NCBI GenBank assembly: GCA_014378705.1
Contig: JACMND010000002.1
Coordinates: forward strand, 1-36,660
Source: Pedobacter sp.
GTDB lineage: Bacteria; Bacteroidota; Bacteroidia; Sphingobacteriales; Sphingobacteriaceae
Length of the DNA: 36,660 nucleotides
Reading direction: 5' to 3'
The notes under the pieces were generated by a model. It ran no database searches. It saw only the letters and a list, made by a program, of their open reading frames with translations, and had not been told where the DNA came from. Below are positions 6,463 to 14,771 of the stretch, one piece after another. Position 1 is the stretch's first letter, and each line of letters starts with the position of its first letter. Both the position numbers and the translations under genes were made by a program.

Positions 6463-7551
6463 ATGAGTAAAAAAGGCAGGATCCTGGTTGCCATGAGTGG
6501 TGGAGTAGACAGTTCAGTAGCAGCAGTTATGTTACATGAACAGGGCTATGAAGTGATTGGTCTAACCATGAAAACCTGGGATTACGCAACTGCCGGCGGT
6601 TCTTCAAAAGAAACAGGCTGCTGTAGTTTAGATAGCATTAACGATGCCCGTGCGTTAGCCGTAGGTTATGGATTCCCACATTATATACTTGACATTCGTA
6701 ACGAATTTGGCGACTTAGTAATTGACAATTTTGTTGATGAATATCTAGCCGGACGCACACCCAATCCTTGTGTTTTATGCAATACCCACATTAAATGGGA
6801 AGCTTTACTAAAACGTGCCGATAAGTTGGACTGCGAGTTTATAGCAACCGGTCACTATGCCAATATCCGCCTTCAAAATAACGGCCGTTACGTAGTTTCA
6901 AAAGGTAAAGATGAAAACAAAGATCAATCATACGTTCTTTGGGGTGTTTCACAGGCAAATCTTTCACGCACTCAATTCCCTTTGGGAAGTTTTGCAAAAT
7001 CAGAGATCCGTCAAATGGCTAAAGATATGGGTCAGTCAGAACTGGCTATGAAATCTGAAAGCTATGAAATCTGCTTTGTTCCGGATAACGATTATCGTGC
7101 ATTTTTACGGAATAAAGTAGAAGATCTTGATGAAAAAGTTGGCCCGGGCAACTTCGTGCTAAGCAACGGAAATGTGGTAGGCAAGCATTTAGGTTATCCT
7201 TATTACACTATTGGACAACGTAAAGGACTAAAACTTGCGTTTGGCCATCCGATGTTTGTAACGCGTATTTTGCCAGAAAGTAACACAGTGATGCTGGGCA
7301 CTATAGAAGAACTTGAACGCACATCTGCTTTAGTTCGCAACCTCAACTTGGTTAAATATGCCTCTATAAATGAGCCATTTGAAGCCATTACCAAGATTCG
7401 GTATAAAGACGCCGGTGCCATGAGTAGCATTGTTCAGGAAGGTGGTAATATGAAGATAGATTTCCACCATGCCGTTTCTGGAATTGCTCCTGGTCAATCC
7501 GCGGTATTTTACGAGGGGAATGATCTTTTAGGAGGAGGTTTTTTAATTTAA
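6463..7551 (+). CDS. mnmA: tRNA-specific 2-thiouridylase MnmA
   Basis: Cytosolic ATP-dependent enzyme that thiolates U34 of tRNA-Lys, tRNA-Glu and tRNA-Gln. 362 residues, normal length. The PP-loop SGGVDSS lies at about residues 12-18 near the N-terminus. Catalytic Cys103 is in NPCVLCN and persulfide-accepting Cys204 in YEICFVPD, matching E. coli Cys102 and Cys199. The tRNA-recognition and beta-barrel parts (GYPYYTIGQRKGLKLA) and the C-terminal PGQSAVFYEG are complete. It stands alone between the arsenosugar operon and topA with its own probable promoter. Sulfur donors are not in the window. Confidence 0.97.
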   Translation: MSKKGRILVAMSGGVDSSVAAVMLHEQGYEVIGLTMKTWDYATAGGSSKETGCCSLDSINDARALAVGYGFPHYILDIRNEFGDLVIDNFVDEYLAGRTPNPCVLCNTHIKWEALLKRADKLDCEFIATGHYANIRLQNNGRYVVSKGKDENKDQSYVLWGVSQANLSRTQFPLGSFAKSEIRQMAKDMGQSELAMKSESYEICFVPDNDYRAFLRNKVEDLDEKVGPGNFVLSNGNVVGKHLGYPYYTIGQRKGLKLAFGHPMFVTRILPESNTVMLGTIEELERTSALVRNLNLVKYASINEPFEAITKIRYKDAGAMSSIVQEGGNMKIDFHHAVSGIAPGQSAVFYEGNDLLGGGFLI

Positions 7552-7743
7552 ATCGGTTTATTTTGGTAAAAATGGGGATATATTGTTTGCCTGTTAACCT
7601 GATTTCAAAAAATATTTGTTTCATGAAAACCCCTTCCTGCCAACAAAATTAACTTTTTTGGGTTTAAAATTTTTTAATGTAGGTTTTAATCTACTGGGTT
7701 TACCTTATTAAATAACTTACTTTGCATCAAAATCAAGTACTAA

Positions 7744-10302
7744 ATGGCTAAAAATTTACTTATTGTTGAGTCACCTGCAAAAGCAAAAACAATTGAAGGT
7801 TACCTTGGCAAAGATTTTCTTGTAAAATCAAGCTACGGGCACATACGTGATCTTGCAAAAACGGATGATGCCATTGATATCAAAAATAACTTCGCACAGC
7901 GTTATGAAGTTCCTGCTGATAAAAGGGCCATTGTAAATGAATTAAAGAAGCTCGCAAAAGAAGCAGAAATGGTTTGGCTGGCATCTGATGAGGACCGCGA
8001 AGGTGAAGCTATATCCTGGCATTTATTTGAAACTTTAGACCTTAAAGAAGATAAAACCAAACGTATTGTTTTCCATGAAATCACCAAGCCTGCTATACTA
8101 AAAGCAATAGAATCACCAAGAAAAATAGATTATAATCTGGTTAACGCCCAGCAAGCCCGGCGTGTGTTAGACCGCCTGGTAGGTTTTGAACTTTCGCCTG
8201 TTTTGTGGAAAAAGGTAAAACCTTCCCTGTCTGCCGGTCGTGTTCAATCCGTAGCGGTTCGTTTAATTGTTGATCGCGAACGCCAGGTTAACCGATTCAT
8301 TTCGACAGCAGCTTTCCGGGTTGTGGCTATATTCTTTACCGATAATATTAAGGAAATTTTTAGGGCAGAGCTTCCTCTTCGATTTGAAGAATCGGCAGAA
8401 GCAAATTTGTTTTTAGAAGATTGTGTAAAGGCAACCTTTAAAGTTAAAGGTCTTGAAACCCGTCCAACAAAACGGAGTCCGGCCGCACCCTTTACAACTT
8501 CTACATTGCAGCAGGAAGCAAGTAGAAAATTGGGGTTTTCAGTTGCAAGAACAATGTCTGTGGCGCAGAAACTATATGAGCATGGTCAGATTACCTATAT
8601 GCGAACGGATTCCGTAAATTTATCGGAAACCGCATTAAATGCTGCTGCCGCAGAAATTAACTCGGCATACGGTCAGAAATATCATGAATTAAGAAAGTTT
8701 AAAACTAAATCTGCAAGTGCCCAGGAGGCACATGAGGCAATTCGTCCAACCTATTTTGAAAGACATACTATAGAAGGTGACATTTCTGAAAAACGTTTGT
8801 ATGAGTTGATTTGGAAACGAGCCATTGCATCACAAATGAGCGAAGCTCAATTTGAAAAAACTACCGCCAAAATCTCTGTCTCTACCCGTAAAGAAGAATT
8901 AATAGCCAATGGGGAGGTAATGAAATTCGATGGATTTTTAAAAGTTTATATAGAATCAACAGATGAAGAACAGGAAGTAAATCTGGACGAAGAGTCAGAG
9001 AACTCCTTGTTGCCGCCATTATTATTGAACCAGGTTTTAAACCTAAGGGAAATGTCTGCTGTTGAAAGATTTACGCGTCCACCGGCACGTTATACAGAAG
9101 CTAGCCTGGTTAAAAAACTAGAAGAGCTTGGCATTGGTCGCCCTTCTACTTACGCTCCCACTATTTCTACAATTCAGAACCGGGGTTATGTTGTAAAAGA
9201 CGAACGACCCGGTAAATCAAGAGAATTTAAAGTACTGTCACTGCAGAGTGGAAAAATAACTCAACAAACAAAAACTGAAATAACTGGTGCTGAAAAAAAC
9301 AAACTTTTTCCTACAGATATCGGAGCAATCGTAAATGATTTTTTAGTTGAGCATTTTAAGGGAATTGTAGATTTCAATTTTACAGCAACGGTTGAAAAAG
9401 AATTCGATGAGATAGCCCATGGCTTAAAAAACTGGACAGAAATGCTCACTGAGTTTTACAATCCTTTTCATCAGGAGGTTGAGAAGACGACACTAAACGC
9501 CGAGAGAGCAAACGGCGGGAGAGACTTGGGAGTTGATCCGGACAGTGGAAAAAAAATGTCAGTACGTATTGGCCGTTATGGGCCCTTTGTTCAAATTGGT
9601 GAGGCCTCAGAAAACGAGACGGACGAAAAGCCACGCTATGCGAGCTTACGTAGCGGACAAATGATTGAATCCATTACCCTGGAGGAAGCATTGGATCTTT
9701 TTAAATTGCCTTTTCAATTAGGAGAGCATGAAGCAAAAGAGTTAAGTGTAGGGATCGGTCGATTTGGGCCTTATGTAAAATGGGGCGAAAACTTTATATC
9801 CTTACCTAAAGGCGAGGATCCGTTTTCAGTTAATTTGCCAAGAGCAATTGAAATCATCAACGAAAAAAACATTGCCGATGCTCCTGTTTCGCATTTCCAA
9901 GATCTACCTGTTACAAAAGGCAAAGGACGTTTCGGACCGTTCATTAAGTGGAACAATCTCTACATCAACGTGCCGGCTAGGTATAATTTTGAAGCTTTGG
10001 GCAAAATAGAAATTGATGAACTTATCAGCAATAAAGTTGAAAAAGAATCTAACCGCTTTATTCAGAGTTGGCCGGAAGAAAAAATAGCAATCGAAAACGG
10101 GAGATGGGGTCCTTTTATCCGCTTTGAAAAACAAATGTTAAAATTGGCCAGGAACCCCGCTACCAAAGACAAGTATACCAATGAAGATTTGGCAGGTTTG
10201 TCTATCGATTCAATCAAAAAATTAATCACCGATCAGATTCCTGACGCTTTTACACCCAAGGTAAAAAAAGCAGTCAAAAAAGCTGTAGTTAAGAAGAGAT
10301 AG
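7744..10302 (+). CDS. topA: DNA topoisomerase I (type IA)
   Basis: 852-residue type IA topoisomerase that relaxes negative supercoils. TOPRIM domain at the N-terminus: LLIVESPAKAKTIEGYLG and the acidic ASDEDREGEAISWHL for Mg2+. The active-site tyrosine is Tyr285 in ITYMRTDSVNLS. The C-terminal third has no zinc-ribbon cysteines; instead it holds four GRxGP repeats (GRYGPFVQIG, GRFGPYVKWG, GRFGPFIKW, GRWGPFIRF) and ends in a Lys-rich tail (KVKKAVKKAVVKKR), probably for DNA or polymerase contact. This repeat-type tail is typical of Bacteroidota TopA. The ATG follows a CTTTGC sequence by about 20 nt, but no exact -7 box was found. Confidence 0.97.
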   Translation: MAKNLLIVESPAKAKTIEGYLGKDFLVKSSYGHIRDLAKTDDAIDIKNNFAQRYEVPADKRAIVNELKKLAKEAEMVWLASDEDREGEAISWHLFETLDLKEDKTKRIVFHEITKPAILKAIESPRKIDYNLVNAQQARRVLDRLVGFELSPVLWKKVKPSLSAGRVQSVAVRLIVDRERQVNRFISTAAFRVVAIFFTDNIKEIFRAELPLRFEESAEANLFLEDCVKATFKVKGLETRPTKRSPAAPFTTSTLQQEASRKLGFSVARTMSVAQKLYEHGQITYMRTDSVNLSETALNAAAAEINSAYGQKYHELRKFKTKSASAQEAHEAIRPTYFERHTIEGDISEKRLYELIWKRAIASQMSEAQFEKTTAKISVSTRKEELIANGEVMKFDGFLKVYIESTDEEQEVNLDEESENSLLPPLLLNQVLNLREMSAVERFTRPPARYTEASLVKKLEELGIGRPSTYAPTISTIQNRGYVVKDERPGKSREFKVLSLQSGKITQQTKTEITGAEKNKLFPTDIGAIVNDFLVEHFKGIVDFNFTATVEKEFDEIAHGLKNWTEMLTEFYNPFHQEVEKTTLNAERANGGRDLGVDPDSGKKMSVRIGRYGPFVQIGEASENETDEKPRYASLRSGQMIESITLEEALDLFKLPFQLGEHEAKELSVGIGRFGPYVKWGENFISLPKGEDPFSVNLPRAIEIINEKNIADAPVSHFQDLPVTKGKGRFGPFIKWNNLYINVPARYNFEALGKIEIDELISNKVEKESNRFIQSWPEEKIAIENGRWGPFIRFEKQMLKLARNPATKDKYTNEDLAGLSIDSIKKLITDQIPDAFTPKVKKAVKKAVVKKR

Positions 10303-10370
10303 TACTTAAAAAATTAATTAGGCACAATTATAGAGAAATGTAGATTGCATTGTAGCATACATTTAAATTA

Positions 10371-10775
10371 ATGAAAAAAGATCTTCCTGAAAATTTAGTA
10401 GAAAATATTTCAATTGCCGTTGTTCTGGAAAGTGCCACTCCTGAAAGTAAATCGTGGAACGTTTATTTGATCAACTTAAAAAATGAACCGATAGAAACTG
10501 TTTTAGTGACCTCTAAAGGATATGGTAAAAGAGCGAACGAGGATGTTAAAACTTCAATATTACGCCATTCTTTAGGCAATGTAGCCAATCGAAGTTATGC
10601 CCTTATAGAATTAATTGACGAACAGGTTTTTGGCTTGACGAACGAATACTGGCTTAGTTATTATATCAATGACCAGATTTACGACAAAAAATTTATTTTT
10701 GTACCTGAAAGCATTGTTGAATCAAATATGATCCGGGTTCCGGTGCTGAACAAGCCCGGGGTGATGATCGGCTGA
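10371..10775 (+). CDS. Small conserved-looking protein of unknown function
   Basis: 134 residues, no signal peptide, membrane segment or cysteine motif. I do not recognise the family. It looks like a compact alpha/beta protein: alternating strands in SWNVYLINLKNEPIETVLVTSKGYG, LGNVANRSYALIELID, and a strand-rich C-terminus (EYWLSYYIND, KKFIFVPESI). It lies 68 nt after topA on the same strand, so it may be read through from topA, but 5' sequence with little structure separates them. Codon use fits its neighbours, which argues for a real gene. A topA-linked function is only a guess. Confidence 0.7.
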   Translation: MKKDLPENLVENISIAVVLESATPESKSWNVYLINLKNEPIETVLVTSKGYGKRANEDVKTSILRHSLGNVANRSYALIELIDEQVFGLTNEYWLSYYINDQIYDKKFIFVPESIVESNMIRVPVLNKPGVMIG

Positions 10776-10892
10776 AAACAAACATGATTTTTCCAACTTT
10801 GCCATCCCGATTAACCCAATATAGCTTTAATCAATTTTGTTAATTGCAAAGAATCTTTATCTACTTTAGAGCTCTTTAATTTATTAAAATTT

Positions 10893-11978
10893 ATGGAGCT
10901 CAATAGTAAAAAACTTGAAACTACCTCCCGAATCGTTTACTATTCTATTTCAGCAATTCTTTGTCTATTTCTGATTCTTCTATCCAATAAAATAATTGAT
11001 GACCTTGACACAACGATCATCAGACCTCAAATTGAAAATTTTGAGAATAAAACCACCCTTCTTGGTTTGAGCCAAACAGCAACTACGCTGGATGTTGAAC
11101 TTGATAACCTAAACACGAAGAGAAATACAATTGATAAAACGATAGCAATAGCAAAAGAAAATTCTAATATCGAGAAACGATCTTTTGACAACTGGGTGCA
11201 AACCCGCAAAACTTTGGGTTCACCGGAAACTGACCCGGAAATAATTTATAGGGTAAAAAAATTAGATAACCTTTATAAGATTGAACAGGCCTGGCGTTTA
11301 CAGCTAAATTCAATACAATCGGAAGCAGACAAAATATTAGATCAGCAACAAAAAGTTCAAAAATTAATTACGAAAGAAAAAGCAATTACAGATGTAAAAT
11401 TTTTTCATGACTTAAAGCGATATGAACTTAAAGTTTTTCTAATCCGATTACTTTTCATCGCTCCCATTTTAATTTTGGGTATTTTCTTTTTTATCCGCTA
11501 CAGAAAACATAAGTTTTGGCCTTTATTCTTTGGTTTTTCTTTGTTCTCATTTTATGCATTTTTCTTTGGTCTTGTTCCGTATTTACCAAGTTACGGAGGT
11601 TATGTACGCTATGCTGTAGGGATTTTGCTATCTGCCGGGCTTGGTTATTATGCAATTAAAACAATTCGTAAATACATAGAACAAAAGCAAAAAGAATTAA
11701 AGGTATCAACACATGAAAGAGCTAAAAATGTGCAAACAGAAGTAGCTGAAAAGGCACTTACAAACCATTTTTGCCCTTCCTGCGGTAAGGACTTTATTAT
11801 TAATAAATGGGAGTTCCCAATTAAAAATATTGAGATAGAAGCATATAAATTGGTAACCGATTTTTGCCGGCATTGCGGACTAGTACTTTTTACCAAGTGT
11901 GGCATTTGTGGTAATAAAAATTTTGCCCATATCTCTTTTTGTTCAAGTTGTGGATCAAAACCAGTAACCAATAAATAA
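10893..11978 (+). CDS. Membrane protein with coiled-coil and four CxxC zinc-ribbon motifs
   Basis: 361-residue protein I do not recognise. Order of parts: membrane helix 13-33; a polar, heptad-rich region 40-175 likely to be a coiled coil (DVELDNLNTKRNTIDKTIAIAK, SEADKILDQQQKVQKLI); three more membrane helices 181-202, 206-230 and 234-255; a basic linker; then a C-terminal cytoplasmic tail with CPSC (294/297), CRHC (325/328), CGIC (336/339) and CSSC (350/353), which can make two zinc ribbons. With an even number of helices, the coiled coil would be outside the cytoplasm and the ribbons inside. This suggests a membrane sensor or scaffold, but no catalytic motif is present. It is a single gene 117 nt after the preceding one. 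Confidence 0.75.
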   Translation: MELNSKKLETTSRIVYYSISAILCLFLILLSNKIIDDLDTTIIRPQIENFENKTTLLGLSQTATTLDVELDNLNTKRNTIDKTIAIAKENSNIEKRSFDNWVQTRKTLGSPETDPEIIYRVKKLDNLYKIEQAWRLQLNSIQSEADKILDQQQKVQKLITKEKAITDVKFFHDLKRYELKVFLIRLLFIAPILILGIFFFIRYRKHKFWPLFFGFSLFSFYAFFFGLVPYLPSYGGYVRYAVGILLSAGLGYYAIKTIRKYIEQKQKELKVSTHERAKNVQTEVAEKALTNHFCPSCGKDFIINKWEFPIKNIEIEAYKLVTDFCRHCGLVLFTKCGICGNKNFAHISFCSSCGSKPVTNK

Positions 11979-12044
11979 GATTGAAATAAAATAAATAGGC
12001 CTCAAGAATCGCAGTTATCACAGATACATTATTATTTTTACTTC

Positions 12045-12758
12045 ATGCTTGAAAACGTTGATCTGCATCAGGTTTTGGTATTGGATATTGAAACCGTTCC
12101 GCAATACCCGTCTTTTGCTGATGTGCCTGAAAAATTTACTGAACTCTGGGCAAAAAAAACGGAGTATCACCGACGGGAAGGAGAAACTCCCGGAGAGTAT
12201 TATTCAAGGGCTGGTATATGGGCCGAATTTGGTAAGATCATTTGTATCTCGGTAGGTATTTTTACTAAACAACAAACTGAAACAGGTTTAAGAATTAAGT
12301 CATTTGCGGGAGACGATGAAGCAATTATATTACAGAATTTCAATTTATTGTTAAAGAAATACTCCGGCTCTATTTTTCTTTGCGCCCATAACGGCAAAGA
12401 ATTTGATTTTCCTTATTTATGCCGCCGTATGCTGATTAATTGCATACAGATTCCGGAACAACTGAAAATCAGCGGTAAAAAACCATGGGAAGTTCAGCAT
12501 TTAGATACCCTCGAACTTTGGAAGTTTGGTGATTATAAAAATTATACTTCATTAAATTTACTTGCAGCGGTTTTTAACATCCCAACTCCTAAAGATGATA
12601 TTTCAGGAAGCGACGTACATCATGTATACTGGAATGAAAAAAATTTATCCCGTATTGTTACCTACTGCCAGAAAGATGTAATAACCACCGCCCAGTTGTT
12701 ATTAAAATTTAAGTGCCAGCCTTTAATTGCTGATGATTTAATTTCTATTGTTGATTAA
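12045..12758 (+). CDS. Predicted 3'-5' exonuclease, PolB-like DEDDy family
   Basis: 237-residue ribonuclease-H-like exonuclease of the predicted 3'-5' exonuclease related to the DNA polymerase B exonuclease domain. Exo I is VLDIETVP with Asp14 and Glu16; Exo II is [13 protein letters not shown] with Asp121; Exo III is YCQKDV with Tyr207 and Asp211 (YxxxD), so it belongs to the DEDDy class. The protein is a stand-alone nuclease; substrate (DNA or RNA) cannot be told. Its stop overlaps the start of the next ABC gene by one base (TAATG), indicating co-transcription, though no functional link is obvious. Confidence 0.88.
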   Translation: MLENVDLHQVLVLDIETVPQYPSFADVPEKFTELWAKKTEYHRREGETPGEYYSRAGIWAEFGKIICISVGIFTKQQTETGLRIKSFAGDDEAIILQNFNLLLKKYSGSIFLCAHNGKEFDFPYLCRRMLINCIQIPEQLKISGKKPWEVQHLDTLELWKFGDYKNYTSLNLLAAVFNIPTPKDDISGSDVHHVYWNEKNLSRIVTYCQKDVITTAQLLLKFKCQPLIADDLISIVD

Positions 12759-14491
12759 TGATTAGCATAAAAAATTTGGAAGTGAGCTTTCGTACTGAAA
12801 ACGGCTGGTTCCCGGCCGTCAGAAAAATCTCATTTGATCTGAAGAAATCAGAAGTAGTAGGTATTGTAGGAGAATCAGGTTCCGGAAAATCAGTAACTTC
12901 TTTATCAATTATGCGGTTACACGATCCGGCTGCAAGTAAAATTACCGGAGAAATATTTTATAACGAAATTGATCTATTGTCATTATCTGTGGATCAAATC
13001 CTTAATTATCGCGGCAACAAAATTTCCATGATCTTTCAGGAGCCTATGACTTCATTAAACCCGGTATTAACCTGTGGATTTCAGGTTGCAGAAGCTATAA
13101 AGCAACATGGAATTACCTCAAAAGAACAAATTAAATCATCCGTACTCAACCTGTTTAAAGAAGTGCAGTTGCCTTCTCCTAACCTTACTTATAACAAATA
13201 TCCGCATGAACTATCCGGGGGCCAAAAACAAAGGGTAATGATCGCCATGGCTTTATCGTGCAACCCGGAAGTTTTAATTGCCGATGAACCAACAACCGCA
13301 TTAGATGTAACGGTTCAGAATACCATCTTACAGCTCCTTTTGCGTATCAAGAACGAAAGGAATATGAGCCTGATATTTATTTCACATGATTTGGGAGTGA
13401 TCGGTGAGATCGCTGATCGTGTTATTGTAATGTACAAAGGCGAAATTGTTGAAACCGCGGATGTACATACGATATTCAATTCTCCCCAACATCCTTATAC
13501 TAAAGGTTTGCTGGCCTGCCGTCCCTCACCGGAAATGCGCTTATATAAATTGCCGGTAGTATCTGATTTTTTAAATTCTGAATTAACCCAAATAGAAAGT
13601 TTAAATAATAATAATATTTCTGAAATTTTATCTTCTTACCAAATAAATGAAGCTAAATTTCAGGCAAGAAGAAAGGTAGTTTATGCGCAGCCTCCGATTT
13701 TAAAAGTAGAAAACCTAAAAACCTGGTATCCCGTTAAACATGGATTTTTTAGTAACGGGTCTGACTATAATAAAGCCGTTGATGATGTTAGTTTTGAGGT
13801 TTATCCCGGAGAAACTCTTGGTTTAGTAGGAGAATCCGGCTGCGGAAAAACAACTTTGGGAAGAAGCATTTTAAGACTAATAGAACCAACGGCAGGGAAT
13901 ATTTTTTTTAAAGGGAAAAACCTGATCAATCTGTCGATTAATGAAATGAGAGCATTTCGCCGTAACATTCAGATCATTTTCCAGGACCCATATTCTTCTC
14001 TAAATCCACGTTTAACAATAGGCCAGTCAATTATCGAACCAATGGAGGTTCATGGTGTTTACGGCAATTATAAACAAAGAAAACAACGTGTAATGAGTTT
14101 GCTTGATCGGGTTAATCTCAAGCCTGAACATTTCAACCGCTACCCGCACGAGTTTTCCGGTGGTCAGCGGCAACGGATATCCATTGCCAGAGCTTTGGCT
14201 TTGCAACCTGAGTTTATTATTTGTGATGAATCTGTTTCGGCATTGGATGTATCTGTACAAGCCCAGGTTTTAAACTTGCTAAGGGAATTGCAGGAAGAAT
14301 TTAAACTGAGCTATATTTTTATTTCGCATGATTTGGCTGTGGTAAAACACATTTCAGACCGGATGATGGTGATGAACCAAGGCAAAATTGAAGAAATTGG
14401 AGATGCCGAAGAAGTTTACCATCATCCGCAAACAGAGTACACGCAAAAGCTCATTAGCGCTATTCCAAAGGGGATCACGCTCAGAAATTGA
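12758..14491 (+). CDS. ABC transporter ATPase with two nucleotide-binding domains (peptide/nickel type)
   Basis: 577-residue fused pair of ABC ATPases of the Dpp/Opp class, like YejF or GsiA. Domain 1: Walker A GESGSGKS, signature LSGGQKQR, Walker [13 protein letters not shown]. Domain 2: Walker [10 protein letters not shown] (358-366), signature FSGGQRQR, Walker [13 protein letters not shown]. The second Walker B has Ser after the catalytic Glu where Pro is usual. Both halves end with the oligopeptide-type tail ([29 protein letters not shown]). It would energise uptake or export of peptides, but no permease or binding-protein genes lie nearby; they must be elsewhere. It overlaps the exonuclease stop by one base. 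Confidence 0.93.
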   Translation: MISIKNLEVSFRTENGWFPAVRKISFDLKKSEVVGIVGESGSGKSVTSLSIMRLHDPAASKITGEIFYNEIDLLSLSVDQILNYRGNKISMIFQEPMTSLNPVLTCGFQVAEAIKQHGITSKEQIKSSVLNLFKEVQLPSPNLTYNKYPHELSGGQKQRVMIAMALSCNPEVLIADEPTTALDVTVQNTILQLLLRIKNERNMSLIFISHDLGVIGEIADRVIVMYKGEIVETADVHTIFNSPQHPYTKGLLACRPSPEMRLYKLPVVSDFLNSELTQIESLNNNNISEILSSYQINEAKFQARRKVVYAQPPILKVENLKTWYPVKHGFFSNGSDYNKAVDDVSFEVYPGETLGLVGESGCGKTTLGRSILRLIEPTAGNIFFKGKNLINLSINEMRAFRRNIQIIFQDPYSSLNPRLTIGQSIIEPMEVHGVYGNYKQRKQRVMSLLDRVNLKPEHFNRYPHEFSGGQRQRISIARALALQPEFIICDESVSALDVSVQAQVLNLLRELQEEFKLSYIFISHDLAVVKHISDRMMVMNQGKIEEIGDAEEVYHHPQTEYTQKLISAIPKGITLRN

Positions 14492-14561
14492 ACTTAGCAG
14501 GAATCAGTAAACTGACCAAAAAGAAATGGCTTTATTAAATAAATCCGGTTAAAGCGGTAAC

Positions 14562-14579
14562 CCCTGATTTTTATTAGGG
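14562..14579 (+). terminator. Weak hairpin downstream of the ABC ATPase gene
   Basis: CCCTGA (14562-14567) pairs with TTAGGG (14574-14579) around a 6-nt loop, one G-T pair. No T-tract follows, so termination here is doubtful. The remaining intergenic stretch to rnr (280 nt in total) shows nothing else recognisable. Confidence 0.2.
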
Positions 14580-14771
14580 CTTGTAGCGAAAAAACGGGAC
14601 TAAAATTACAGAATGGCAGTAGCTTTCGTTTACAAAAACCTAGAATACTCCTTGATAAGATTACTAACGGTATGTGAATTTACTAACTCATAATCCGGTT
14701 TTAAATAATTCAATTGATGCTAATTTCAATAAACATAAAAAGCATCCTTATCTTAGAAAAAATCTTAAAAC

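Noticed and set aside
7717-7724. TTACTTTG as the topA -7 box
   Set aside because: It breaks the TA of TAnnTTTG and has no TTG at the expected distance; too weak to list as a feature.
9261-10134. Minus-strand frames inside topA
   Set aside because: Shadows of a strongly conserved plus-strand gene.
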